NCBI RefSeq assembly: GCF_001507645.1
Contig: NZ_CP013909.1
Span: 1,364,001-1,428,000 of the forward strand
Direction: 5' to 3'
Length of the DNA: 64,000 nucleotides
Source: Hymenobacter sedentarius
GTDB lineage: Bacteria; Bacteroidota; Bacteroidia; Cytophagales; Hymenobacteraceae
Shown: positions 30,998 to 39,467 of the stretch, piece by piece
Position numbering within the stretch: the stretch's first letter is position 1
Layout of the letters: each line of letters begins with the position of its first letter
The notes under the pieces: model-generated
What the model saw: only the letters and a program-made list of their open reading frames with translations
Databases searched by the model: none
What the model was told of the DNA's origin: nothing
Made by a program: the position numbers and the translations under genes

Positions 30998-31102
30998 TTC
31001 AAGCAATTGAATTCATTCGTCGAGCGCGCAACACACGCTTCGTTTTTGTCCCCTTATGTCAACGTTATTGAGTCCTGCACGAACACGCAGTGACCCGCCA
31101 GC

Positions 31103-31214
31103 AATGGTGGCTTTAGCCCGGGTGTTCACCTCTTCCCATTCCGAACAGAGCCGTTAAGCCCCGGTGCGCCTATGGTACTGCCTTCACCGGTGGGAGAGTC
31201 GGTCGCCGCCAACC
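31103..31214 (+). rRNA. rrf: 5S ribosomal RNA
   Basis: About 112 bases with the Bacteroidota 5S features ATGGTGGCTTTAGCCCGGG, CACCTCTTCCCATTCCGAAC and GGTGGGAGAGTCGGTCGCCG. It lies about 105 bases after the 23S gene. Confidence 0.95.
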
Positions 31215-31226
31215 TTATTGTCCAAC

Positions 31227-31270
31227 AACGCCCCCCGCCGCTTTTACCAGCCGAGCGGGGGGCGTTTTGC
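31227..31270 (+). terminator. rRNA operon terminator
   Basis: Stem AACGCCCCCCGC / GCGGGGGGCGTT with a loop of about 18 bases and a T-run, 13 bases after the 5S gene. Confidence 0.9.
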
Positions 31271-31343
31271 GTGTAGCGCCCCACGCACGTCACTCCGCAG
31301 GTACGGCATAGTATGGGGTGGTTCAGTAAAAACGGACAGTTAG

Positions 31344-32217
31344 CTAAGGTAGGTTGGCTTTGAATTCCTGTTCAAATTGGTGAGGCGAGCGGTAGCCGAG
31401 CGCGGAGTGGCGACGGTCGAGGTTGAAGTAGGTGTCGAGATAATGGGCCACTTCCAAGCGGGCTTCTTCGAGCGAGGCGAAAGTGGAGCCTGGAGGCAAT
31501 AATTCGGTTTTAAGCGTGCTCCAGCCGGCTTCGGCCTGCGCGTTGTCATACGGGTTGCCCGGCCGGCTGAAGCTGGGCACGGCCCCGGCTTGGGCGATGC
31601 GGGCGCGACAGGCCGCGCTAGTGTACTGGCTGCCGCGGTCGGCGTGCACGATGAGCCCCGGCGCGGGCTGGCGGAGCGTCAGGGCCTGTTCCAGGGCGTG
31701 GAGCACCAACTCGGTGGGCATCTGCGCGGCTAGGTGCCAGCCCACTACGCGCCGCGAGCAGGCATCGCGCCAAGTAGCCAGGTAGCACCAGCGCCCGCCC
31801 ACCAGCGGCAAGTAGGTGATGTCGCCGACCCAGACCTGATTCGGGGCGGTGGGGAACGGCTGACCCAGCAAGCGGTTCTCCGCCACCACAGCCGCCGGGC
31901 CGGCCACGGTGGTGCGCGGCCGGTGCGGGCGGGTGCTCAAGGCGTGTAAGTCGTGCCGGTGCAGCCAGGTGCGCAACGCGTAGCGGCCCACGGCGTGCCC
32001 TTCCGCGTGTAACTCGGCCCGTAGCCGCCGCGTGCCGTAGCGTCGGGCGTGGCGCGTAAAGGCCGCTTGCGCCGCCACTTGCCACGGAGCCGGCGCGGCG
32101 GCCGGCCGGTGCCGCCACTGGTAATACCCGGCGGGGCTCACGCACGGCCAGCACCTGGCAGAGCAGCTGCACGGGCCACGCCTCGGTGCAGGCCGCGAGG
32201 AAAGCGTAGCGGCTCAT
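31344..32217 (-). pseudogene. IS3-family transposase OrfB (DDE integrase), frameshifted
   Basis: The N-terminal part (MSRYAFLAACTEAWPVQLLC) and the rest (SPAGYYQWRHRPAAAP onward) are in different frames. The junction holds a tandem CACG-CACG at 32139-32146; removing one copy gives the expected ...QVLAVSPAGYYQW. The DDE residues are still present: VWVGDITYLP, LIVHADRGSQYTS, and the E in AQAEAGWSTLKTELL. The frame before the break joins OrfA by an apparent -1 shift near the A-run (32253-32260). Confidence 0.88.
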
Positions 32218-32255
32218 CACTGAGGCGGTTGGGAGAAGATGGTCACGACTTTTTT

Positions 32256-32516
32256 TTAAATGTCGCGCTCCATTTCCACGCGCTTGAGCACGGCCCGCAG
32301 CTGCTTGATTTCGTCGCGCTCCGCGCTGCTGGGCACGGCGGCTTCCAGGGCCTGGCGTTGCCAGCGCCCCAGCAGGGCTGGTGAAATGCCCTGGGCACGG
32401 GCCACGTCGCTTTGCCGCGTACCCGCTGCTACTTGGCGGACGCACTCGGCTTTAAACGCCGGCGTGTATTTCTTGCGGGTGGAGGGGCTTCCTCCAAGAT
32501 TCGATTTTTCAGTCAT
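32256..32516 (-). CDS. IS3-family transposase OrfA
   Basis: An 86-residue HTH protein (KYTPAFKAECVRQVAAGTRQ, then VARAQGISPALLGRWQRQAL) with a C-terminal leucine-zipper-like segment (EIKQLRAVLKRVEMERDI). OrfA provides DNA binding and, via frameshift with OrfB, the OrfAB transposase. The stop codon lies just before eight A residues on the coding strand. Confidence 0.9.
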   Translation of the reverse strand: MTEKSNLGGSPSTRKKYTPAFKAECVRQVAAGTRQSDVARAQGISPALLGRWQRQALEAAVPSSAERDEIKQLRAVLKRVEMERDI

Positions 32517-32567
32517 GGGCAGCGGAAGTTAAGACGTCTCGCTGTCCGTTTTACCTAGACCACCTCA

Positions 32568-32912
32568 AGCCGGCGGCCGGCCTGATCGTGCACGCCGACC
32601 AGGACAGCCAGTACGCGGCCACCCGATTCAAGGACCTGCTGGCCCGGCACGGGGCCTTGCCGAGCATGAGCCGGTGTGGCAACTGCTACAACAACGCCCA
32701 CGCCGAATCGTTTTGGAGCCGGCTGAAAACCGAACTGCTCGACGGCGGCGTCTTCCCCGGCCTGGCCGAAGCCCGGCTCGAAATCAGCCACTACATCGCT
32801 TACTACAACGCCGAACGCCGCCACACCGCCCTCGGCTACCAATCACCCAACCACTTCGAATCCCACCTCCAAACCATGTCCTAATTGTGTTCGGCTTAGC
32901 TGGACCACCTCA
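32568..32912 (+). pseudogene. 3' remnant of a second IS3-family transposase
   Basis: The open frame from 32574 reads GLIVHADQDSQYAATRFKDL and ends at 32884 with ALGYQSPNHFESHLQTMS. It is the C-terminal third of an OrfB, including the third catalytic acid (NAHAESFWSRLKTELL). The IS right end is CTGGACCACCTCA (32900-32912). The 5' part is missing, and the left edge coincides with the end of the intact-length IS at 32567, so that IS probably inserted into or replaced it. Confidence 0.88.
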
Positions 32913-33305
32913 ATAAACCTTTGCTAAGTGTAAAACGAAACGCATACGGCATTGTATGGTGGCTGGTTTTGTATCTATAAAATAACGGAATTGTATAAAT
33001 ATTCAACTACAACAGTAACAAGTCAGCCCTACGCCACTACAGCTGGGTTTATGCTATCTGAAGGCGGTCTTTTATGCCTTAATCTTGTGCTTAAAAAGTA
33101 AGTTTTCCTCCGCCCAAACCGGGCATTTGGCACCGAACCCCGGCTCTTTTTGCTTCGTAAGCAGGCTGCCCAAAGTTGGGTTGAACTCGTACCCACAGCG
33201 GTGTTATTTTTTGTTATTGAAATTTTTAATGGGTCCGTTGCCCGAATCTTGTATCAAGAATTTCTTGAAATAATTTAATTTAGGGAATTGCTCTCCCACC
33301 GATTC
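32913..33305. other. Intergenic region without a recognised gene
   Basis: About 390 bases, AT-richer than the neighbours, between the IS remnant and the oxidoreductase gene. No open frame with family features and no clear TAnnTTTG promoter was found. Confidence 0.5.
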
Positions 33306-34358
33306 ATGCAGGATATCTATCAGGTGCTGACTGTGCGGGAGGTGCACTCGCCCACGCCCCGGGCCCGGACGCTGGTGCTGGAGCCCCAGCCCGGCGAAAC
33401 CCTGCGCTACGAGCCCGGCCAGTACCTGACCCTGGTGCACCCGCAGTATGGAGGCGAAGTACGCCGGTCGTACTCGTTCAACTCCACGCCGGTGCTGCAC
33501 GAGCCGCCCGCCATCACCGTGAAGCGCGTTGACAACGGCTTGTTTTCGCGCTGGCTCGTCGACCAAATCCAGGTGGACGACCAGGTACACACCAGCGGGG
33601 TCGGGGGCTTCTTCACCCTGCCGCCTAACCCAGACGACTACGACCAGCTCATTCTGCTGGCGGCCGGCAGCGGCATCACGCCGATTTTCTCGCTGCTCAA
33701 AACGGCGCTTCATGCCCACCCGCACCTGCGGGTGCTGCTGTTCTACAGCAACCGCTCGGCGGCCGAAACCCTGTTTCTGGTGGAGCTCGAGGATTTGGCT
33801 CAACGACTCCCCGGGCAGCTGCATATTGAGCTGTTTTACAGCGATAACCCTTTGCTGTACCGCGCCCACCTCCACAAAGAGCTGCTCGAAACGCTGGTGA
33901 AGGAGCAAGCCCCGTACGCGCCCGGCCGCACCTTGGGCTACCTCTGCGGGCCGCTGAACTACATGCGCATGGGCACCTACGGCCTGCACGAGGCCGGCCT
34001 GCCGCTCAGCCACATCCGCCGGGAACTGTTTTACACCGGGGCCGATGTGCGGGCCCCGGTGCTACCGCCCGATACCGCGCCGCACCGGGTGGGGGTACGG
34101 GCGCGCGGCCAGCTCCACGAGCTGCTTGTGCAATACCCCGACACCATTTTGCAGGCGGCCAAGCGCCAGGGCCTGCACCTGCCCTACAGCTGCGAGGTGG
34201 GCCAGTGCGGCAACTGCGCCGTGCGCTGCACCCAAGGCCGCGTGTGGATGGCCACCAACGAAGTGCTGACCGACCGCGAGCTGGCCCGCGGCCTGGTCCT
34301 GACCTGCACTGGCTACCCCGTGGGCGGCGACGTTGAGCTTGATTTTGACGGCCATTAA
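33306..34358 (+). CDS. Ferredoxin-NADP reductase-type oxidoreductase with C-terminal 2Fe-2S domain (PaaE-like)
   Basis: A 350-residue cytoplasmic electron-transfer protein. The FAD-binding barrel has RRSYSFNSTP (about 60), and the NAD(P)-binding domain has LLAAGSGITPIFSLL and YLCGPLNYMRMG. A plant-type 2Fe-2S ferredoxin domain follows, with cysteines in YSCEVGQCGNCAVRC and a later LTCTGYP. This layout is shared by PaaE and related reductase subunits. ATG at 33306 is preferred over TTG at 33288. The next gene downstream concerns siroheme or sulfite, so a link to sulfur metabolism is possible but unproven. Confidence 0.92.
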   Translation: MQDIYQVLTVREVHSPTPRARTLVLEPQPGETLRYEPGQYLTLVHPQYGGEVRRSYSFNSTPVLHEPPAITVKRVDNGLFSRWLVDQIQVDDQVHTSGVGGFFTLPPNPDDYDQLILLAAGSGITPIFSLLKTALHAHPHLRVLLFYSNRSAAETLFLVELEDLAQRLPGQLHIELFYSDNPLLYRAHLHKELLETLVKEQAPYAPGRTLGYLCGPLNYMRMGTYGLHEAGLPLSHIRRELFYTGADVRAPVLPPDTAPHRVGVRARGQLHELLVQYPDTILQAAKRQGLHLPYSCEVGQCGNCAVRCTQGRVWMATNEVLTDRELARGLVLTCTGYPVGGDVELDFDGH

Positions 34359-34484
34359 GGGTCGGCTTCCTATCAGTATAATTTGGCTCAGCCGGAAGCC
34401 CGTCTTCCGACCGGGCACGGCTGCTAAGCCAGCCCAACGCCGTACCTTTTAGCCCTTGACCCATACTGCCCACCCGCTTCCGTT

Positions 34485-35978
34485 GTGACCAGACCGAAAT
34501 CGCCCCATGCTTCCCCGACGACGGCCAATGCGCTGTTTCCGGTGTTCCTGCGGCTGGAGAAGTTTCGGGTGCTGCTGGTGGGCGGCGGGCAGGTGGCCCT
34601 CGAAAAGCTCACGGCCATCCTGCACAACAGCCCCGAAACGGCCGTGACAGTCGTAGCGCCAGACCCGCTGCCCGCGCTGCAGGCCCTGGTGGGCCAGCAT
34701 CCACGGGTGCAGCTCCACGCCCGTCCGTACCAAGACGACGACCTGGAAGGCCAGGATTTCCTGTTTGTGGCCACCGACGACGAGGCGCTCAACCACCGCA
34801 TCAAAGCCGCTGCTGCCACTCGTCACCTTCTCACCAACGTAGCCAACGCGCCGGAGGCCTGCGACTTCTACATGGCCTCGGTGGTGCAGAAAGGCGATTT
34901 GAAAGTGGCCATCTCCACCAACGGCATGCTGCCCACCGTGGCCAAGCGCCTGCGCAGCGTGCTGGAAGAAGCCCTGCCCGGCGAGCTGCACACGCTCCTG
35001 CAGCACATGACCGTCATTCGCACCCGACTCACCGGCGATTTCGCCAGCAGAATCAAGGCGTTGAACGCCGCCACGGCCGAGCTGGCCTATGGCCCGGCCT
35101 ACGAGTCGCCGGCCACGGCCTACTGGCGGCGCATTGCCACGGGCGCGCTGCTCACGTTTGCCCTGTTTATTCTCATCAACATTGCGTCTTACTACGTCAC
35201 GCTGGCGCAGGTAGTGGCGGTGCTGCGGGGCTCGGGTACCTTCTATATGTTCGTGGCCGTCGGCTTCGCAGCCCAATTAATTGACGGGCTGCTGGGCATG
35301 GGCTACGGGGTGGTGTCGGCCATCAGCCTCATGTCGCTGGGGCTGAACCCGGTGGCGGTGAGCGCCAGCATCCACACGGCCGAGGTATTTGCCAGTGGGG
35401 CCTCGGGCTACCAGCACTACCGCTTCGGCAACGTCAACAAGCGCCTGTTTCGGGTGCTGCTGCTGCCCGGCGTGGCCGGCTCCATTAGTGGGGCCCTGGT
35501 GCTGGCGCATTTTGGCGAGCAGTATGCCAATTGGGTGAAGCCGCTGCTGGCCGTCTACCTGCTTATTCTAGGCATCCGCATCCTGAACAAGGCGCTGCGC
35601 ACGCAGCCGCAGCAGCGGCGCAAAGTGAAGCACGCCGGCTGGCTGGCCGGGGCCGGCGGCTTTTTGGATTCGTTTGGCGGCGGGGGCTGGGGCCCGCTGG
35701 TAACGAGCACGCTCATCGCCACGGGCCGCACGCCGCAATATGTCATCGGCACGGTCAGCCTGGTCGAGTTCTTTGTGACTTTCGCCAGCGCCTTCACCTT
35801 CTTCACGCTCATCGGCATCTCCCACTGGCAGATTGTGGCCGGCCTGATTGTCGGCGGCGTGGCGGCGGCCCCGATTGCAGCCCGACTGGCTGGGCGCATC
35901 CCCACCCGCTGGATGTTCCAGGGCGTGGGCCTGATGGTTATTTGCTGGAGCCTCTGGGCCCTGCGCAAGCTTTTCTAA
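34485..35978 (+). CDS. Fusion of siroheme-synthase N-terminal (precorrin-2 dehydrogenase) domain and TSUP/TauE-SafE transporter
   Basis: A 497-residue protein with two modules. Residues about 15-210 match the CysG/Met8 N-terminal NAD-dependent precorrin-2 dehydrogenase/ferrochelatase (FRVLLVGGGQVALEKLTAIL, DFLFVATDDEALN, KVAISTNGMLP). Residues about 235-497 are a membrane protein of the TSUP (TauE/SafE) family with about eight segments (GYGVVSAISLMSLGLNPVAV, DSFGGGGWGPLVTSTLIATG). Siroheme is the cofactor of sulfite reductase and TSUP members move sulfite or related anions, so the fusion joins two steps of sulfur handling. GTG start. Confidence 0.9.
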   Translation: MTRPKSPHASPTTANALFPVFLRLEKFRVLLVGGGQVALEKLTAILHNSPETAVTVVAPDPLPALQALVGQHPRVQLHARPYQDDDLEGQDFLFVATDDEALNHRIKAAAATRHLLTNVANAPEACDFYMASVVQKGDLKVAISTNGMLPTVAKRLRSVLEEALPGELHTLLQHMTVIRTRLTGDFASRIKALNAATAELAYGPAYESPATAYWRRIATGALLTFALFILINIASYYVTLAQVVAVLRGSGTFYMFVAVGFAAQLIDGLLGMGYGVVSAISLMSLGLNPVAVSASIHTAEVFASGASGYQHYRFGNVNKRLFRVLLLPGVAGSISGALVLAHFGEQYANWVKPLLAVYLLILGIRILNKALRTQPQQRRKVKHAGWLAGAGGFLDSFGGGGWGPLVTSTLIATGRTPQYVIGTVSLVEFFVTFASAFTFFTLIGISHWQIVAGLIVGGVAAAPIAARLAGRIPTRWMFQGVGLMVICWSLWALRKLF

Positions 35979-36020
35979 AGGCTGATTTAGAGCGTTTAAA
36001 ATTAAGTGTAAGGCTGGGCA

Positions 36021-36086
36021 GTAGCGCGGACTTTTAGTCCGCGGGGCCGTAAAGCAACTGCCTCGCGGACTAAAAGTCCGCGCTAC
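36021..36086. repeat. Palindromic repeat (GTAGCGCGGACTTTTAGTCC family)
   Basis: Arms 36021-36043 and 36064-36086 are perfect 23-base reverse complements (GTAGCGCGGACTTTT... and ...AAAAGTCCGCGCTAC) with a 20-base spacer. It lies between convergent genes. Confidence 0.9.
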
Positions 36087-36162
36087 GGGACAGCGACTCC
36101 AAAGCTACTCTAAGAAGCACTGAGCCGCGAACGGCGGCCATGCAACGTGCGGCGGAATCAGC

Positions 36163-37017
36163 TCAATTCGTCGGGCCGGTATCTACTCGGGCTTCTATGG
36201 CTTTCTGAACGGCGGGAGTTACTTCCGAAAGAACATCCAAGCCAGTGGCGGCTTCAATGGCATCAACCTTGGTTCGGTACTGGGCCCAGCTGGCATTCAG
36301 GCCGTTGTCGTTGGGGATGTCGACGGCAATTACCCGCGTGGCACTGGTTACCCGGCTGGCGTCGTTGGTCCCGCTCGTGAGCACGACGACCACCTTCCAG
36401 CAGTGGGCGGGCACGGTAATGCGGCCTTGATCGAGGGTGGTGGCGTAGCCATTGGCGCCGGTGCCGCCGCGGCCGTAGCTGCCAGCCATTATGTAGAGTT
36501 CTTTGCCCTGGCCCACCAAGGTGCGGCAGTACTCTTCCAGGCTGGCCCAGGTTTGCTGGTTGTTGCGCGGGGCCTGGGGCATCATGTTGGTCATGAGGAA
36601 CGTAGCCGAGTTGTCGGCCGCCGTTCGCGTGCGGTCGGCGGAGGGGCAGTTGTGGCCGCGGTCGAAACCCGAGCCGCTGTAGCTGCTGGCCGTGGCCTGG
36701 TACCAGCCGGCGGGCAGGTCGGCATCGGGCCGGAAGTCGTCCTGCCGCGCGGCGCTCCCGAGCCAGTCGGCGCTGAGGTGCCAGCTCACCCAGTTGGGCT
36801 TGCCCTGGTCGCGGCTGTACCCCACCACGTATTGGGGCTTCACCAACAGGTAGTTGTTCGGAAAGCTGGCATCAGTCGTAGCGCCGCTGGGATTGCCCAG
36901 GGCCAGGTGTTCGACCAAGCCGTCCTGCGGGGCTGGCTCCGCCGATTCGCAAGCCGCGGCGCCGGCCAAGGCCAGCAGGAGCAGGCCGCAACGCAGCAGC
37001 TGATGGAGCGCATTCAT
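36163..37017 (-). CDS. DNA/RNA non-specific endonuclease lipoprotein (NUC1 family)
   Basis: A 284-residue exported nuclease. MNALHQLLRCGLLLLALAGA then AAC gives a lipoprotein signal. The catalytic motif is FDRGHNCPSADR (about 117-128), with His as general base, and the metal-ligand Asn lies in PQAPRNNQQTWASLEEYCR. Like Serratia nuclease, it would cut DNA and RNA with Mg2+. Its surface or periplasmic location suits nutrient scavenging or defence against extracellular DNA. Confidence 0.93.
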   Translation of the reverse strand: MNALHQLLRCGLLLLALAGAAACESAEPAPQDGLVEHLALGNPSGATTDASFPNNYLLVKPQYVVGYSRDQGKPNWVSWHLSADWLGSAARQDDFRPDADLPAGWYQATASSYSGSGFDRGHNCPSADRTRTAADNSATFLMTNMMPQAPRNNQQTWASLEEYCRTLVGQGKELYIMAGSYGRGGTGANGYATTLDQGRITVPAHCWKVVVVLTSGTNDASRVTSATRVIAVDIPNDNGLNASWAQYRTKVDAIEAATGLDVLSEVTPAVQKAIEARVDTGPTN

Positions 37018-37052
37018 AACCTAAAGGTACCTCTTACTGCCGAGCTTAGGGC

Positions 37053-38504
37053 CTAATCCCGGTAATTGAGGGCCGGTTTGCGGTCGCCCAGCAGGGGCTT
37101 GTATACGTAGCTGCCCACGTCCTGCTTGAACTCGGTTTTGGCCTTCGCAAGCAACGCCGGGTCGCCAAAAAGGTCGATGGCAGTCAGCGTCATGGTTTTG
37201 GCAGCCACCATCATGCCCTTGGTGCCCACTTCGAGGCCGCTGCAGGCCACCGCCTGCCAGCTGTGCGCCGGCGTGCCCGGAATCCAGGTGGCGGCCTCCA
37301 GGCCTACGGTGGGCACCACGTAGCTCACATCGCCCACGTCGGTGCTGCCGCCGCCGTCGCGGGTGGTGAAGGGCGATACGCCACCGGCCGTCTCCACGGC
37401 CGGCACGGCAAAGCCCAGCGAGGCCTGGATTTGCTTGCCAAACGCTAGCTCCTCCGGGCTGTAGCGCACGCCGCCCACCTGCTCCAGATTGGTTTGCAGG
37501 GCGCGGGCCAGGGTTTCGTTGAGCAGCAGGTCGTGCGTGCCGCCAATGAGTTCGTAATCCATGGTGGTGCCGGTGCCCAGCGCGGCCCCTTCGGCAGCTT
37601 TCACCACGCGGGCAAAGATGTCTTTCACGTTTTCCCGGTTGGGGTGCCGCACGTAGTAATACACTTCGGCGTAGTCGGGCACCACGTTGGGCGCTTTGCC
37701 GCCGTTGGTGATGACGTAGTGAATGCGCGTTTCCTGCGGCACGTGTTCGCGCATCATGTTCACCATGTTGTCCATGGCTTCCACGGCATCGAGCGCGCTG
37801 CGGCCGCGCTCCGGCGACATGGCCGCGTGCGAGGCCACGCCGTGAAAGCGGAACTTGGCCGAGGTGTTGGCCAGGTAGTTGTTCATCATGGCCCGGTTCT
37901 CGTTGCCCGGGTGCCAGTGCACCACCGCGTCTACGCCGTTGAATAACCCGGCCCGCACCATGTACACTTTGCCGCTGCCGCCTTCTTCGGCGGGCGTGCC
38001 GTACACCTTAATGGTGCCCCGCAGCTTGCCTTCCTGCAGCAGCTTCTTAATCTCAATGCCTGCGGCCACGCTGGCCGTGCCAAAGAGATTGTGCCCGCAG
38101 CCGTGGCCCGCATCCAGGCCCGCCACGGGCTTTTTCTCGGGCACGGCCTGCTGCGATAACCCCGGCAAGGCATCAAACTCGGCCAGAACGCCGATGACCG
38201 GCTGGCCGCTGCCGTAAGTCGCCACGAAGGCCGTGGGAATGTCGGCCACCCCGGCCTGTACCTCGAAGCCGTTGTCGCGCAGGGTCTTCTGCAGCAAGGC
38301 CGAGCTTTGGGTTTCCTTGTACCCCACTTCGGCGAAGCCCCAGATGCGCAGCGCCACCTGCTTGTAGTCGGAGTACTGGGCCTGCAGTTCCCGCAGGGCC
38401 TGCGCTTTAATGGATTTCAGCCCCTTAACCGGGGCGGGTGGCAGCGCCGGGCGGGCCGCCAGCAGCCCAATTCCCAGCAGGCAAAAGATGGAAAGCTTTT
38501 TCAT
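37053..38504 (-). CDS. Exported M20-family amidohydrolase (AbgB-like)
   Basis: A 483-residue metallo-hydrolase with a signal peptide (MKKLSIFCLLGIGLLAARPA). Metal-binding motifs of M20D are visible: GLDAGHGCGHN, TPAEEGGSGKVYM and VVHWHPGNENRA. The dimerisation domain carries SHAAMSPERGRSALDAVEAM. AbgB-like enzymes cleave N-acyl or p-aminobenzoyl-glutamate-type amides; the exact substrate here is not known. ATG start. It precedes the nuclease gene by 35 bases on the same strand. Confidence 0.92.
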   Translation of the reverse strand: MKKLSIFCLLGIGLLAARPALPPAPVKGLKSIKAQALRELQAQYSDYKQVALRIWGFAEVGYKETQSSALLQKTLRDNGFEVQAGVADIPTAFVATYGSGQPVIGVLAEFDALPGLSQQAVPEKKPVAGLDAGHGCGHNLFGTASVAAGIEIKKLLQEGKLRGTIKVYGTPAEEGGSGKVYMVRAGLFNGVDAVVHWHPGNENRAMMNNYLANTSAKFRFHGVASHAAMSPERGRSALDAVEAMDNMVNMMREHVPQETRIHYVITNGGKAPNVVPDYAEVYYYVRHPNRENVKDIFARVVKAAEGAALGTGTTMDYELIGGTHDLLLNETLARALQTNLEQVGGVRYSPEELAFGKQIQASLGFAVPAVETAGGVSPFTTRDGGGSTDVGDVSYVVPTVGLEAATWIPGTPAHSWQAVACSGLEVGTKGMMVAAKTMTLTAIDLFGDPALLAKAKTEFKQDVGSYVYKPLLGDRKPALNYRD

Positions 38505-38625
38505 GGTAACGATTCAAACAAGGTAATTACTACCCGCGCCGGCCCTGGCGGCCACGGTTAGGCGAATGTAGCACAACGGCCCTTTCGCACCGACCCGCTG
38601 CGGCCGCGTGGGCCCCTGTTGATCC

Positions 38626-38659
38626 AAAAAAAGCCTCGGCCGGAGAGGCCAAGGCTTTT
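38626..38659 (-). terminator. Terminator for the minus-strand carboxypeptidase-like gene
   Basis: On the minus strand: GCCTTGGCC-TCTCC-GGCCGAGGC followed by seven T. It lies 29 bases after the stop codon of the gene at 38688. Confidence 0.85.
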
Positions 38660-38687
38660 GCAACTCCCTAAGGAAGAGGAGGGCCGC

Positions 38688-39185
38688 TTATTTGCGGATT
38701 TGCTTGCGGCTGCGCTTCACCTGCTTGCGGGCAGTTTTGAGGTAGGCTTTGAGCTGGTGCTTGCGCGGCACCACGATGACCGTCGCATTAGCCAGGTTCA
38801 CGGTTGAGCTAGAAGCGGCGGCGTTTAGAGTTGTGGACTCGTCGGCGTAGCCGGCATAGGTGACCCGGGCGGCGAGGGGGCCCGCATTGGCCGGGACAGT
38901 GAACTGGAATTCGCCTTCGGCGTTGGTCACGGCCATTTGCTTGGTGCCCGTCAGGATAACCACGGCGCCGGGCAGTACGCCGGCCGGGTTGGTGATTTTG
39001 CCCACCAGCGTCATCATTTTCGTGGGCTCGGCGGTGGGCGTTGGCGTGGTGTTGGTGGTGCCTCGCGGGTTGCTCGACGCCAAGCTGCGGTTGCTGGCAA
39101 GGGCGATTTGAGCGTGCGAGGTGGCAGTAATCAGGGTGAAAAGGCAAGTTAGAAAAGAGGCGGTGAGGACAGTGAAAGAGCGCAT
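38688..39185 (-). CDS. Small exported protein with a carboxypeptidase-like regulatory domain
   Basis: A 165-residue protein with a signal peptide (MRSFTVLTASFLTCLFTLIT, cleavage near SHAQ). A Thr/Pro linker leads to a CarboxypepD_reg-like domain (MMTLVGKITNPAGVLPGAVV, VTNAEGEFQFTVPANAG). The C-terminus is strongly basic (KTARKQVKRSRKQIRK). Its role is unknown. ATG at 39185 is chosen over an upstream ATG-type start at 39224. On the minus strand TACATTTG (39229-39222) fits a -7 box, without a clear -33. Confidence 0.8.
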   Translation of the reverse strand: MRSFTVLTASFLTCLFTLITATSHAQIALASNRSLASSNPRGTTNTTPTPTAEPTKMMTLVGKITNPAGVLPGAVVILTGTKQMAVTNAEGEFQFTVPANAGPLAARVTYAGYADESTTLNAAASSSTVNLANATVIVVPRKHQLKAYLKTARKQVKRSRKQIRK

Positions 39186-39467
39186 GGCGGTAATGATATT
39201 GGCGGCTTTGTTTGAACGATACAAATGTATGTTTGCACATTGCCGTGGAGTATTTGTTCTCGGCTAAGTGCCAATTTGTGCCGATGGGTGAGCAAATTCT
39301 CTGTTGCAATGGCACGTAATGGCTGCCGGAAAGCAGAGCTTGCCGTTGGCCGCCACAAACTGTTGTTGGGCTAGCAAATCCTGCGCTTGGGACAGAATAT
39401 GCTTGCGTTGAGCGGGTACGGCGCAGTAGAAGGGAGGGCGGGCCGGATATTGTAGTTGCCCTTTATT

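Larger units (their letters stand above)
31314..32567 (-). mobile_element. IS3-family insertion sequence, transposase frameshifted
   Basis: Terminal inverted repeats of about 26 bases: TGGGGTGGTTCAGTAAAAAC at 31314 and, on the other strand, TGAGGTGGTCTAGGTAAAAC from 32567. Both continue to GGACAG. The element encodes orfA (32256-32516) and a broken orfB (31344-32217). No target-site duplication is seen (flanks GTA and AGC), consistent with a later rearrangement. It sits about 45 bases after the rRNA terminator and abuts another IS remnant. Confidence 0.9.

Noticed and set aside
32253..32262. OrfA-OrfB programmed -1 frameshift as the cause of the transposase break
   Set aside because: That shift would occur at the A-run near 32255. 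The additional break at 32139-32146 lies deep within OrfB and is explained by a CACG duplication.
33204..34013. 269-residue minus-strand frame overlapping the oxidoreductase
   Set aside because: It is antisense to clear FAD, NAD and 2Fe-2S motifs and has no recognisable domain.
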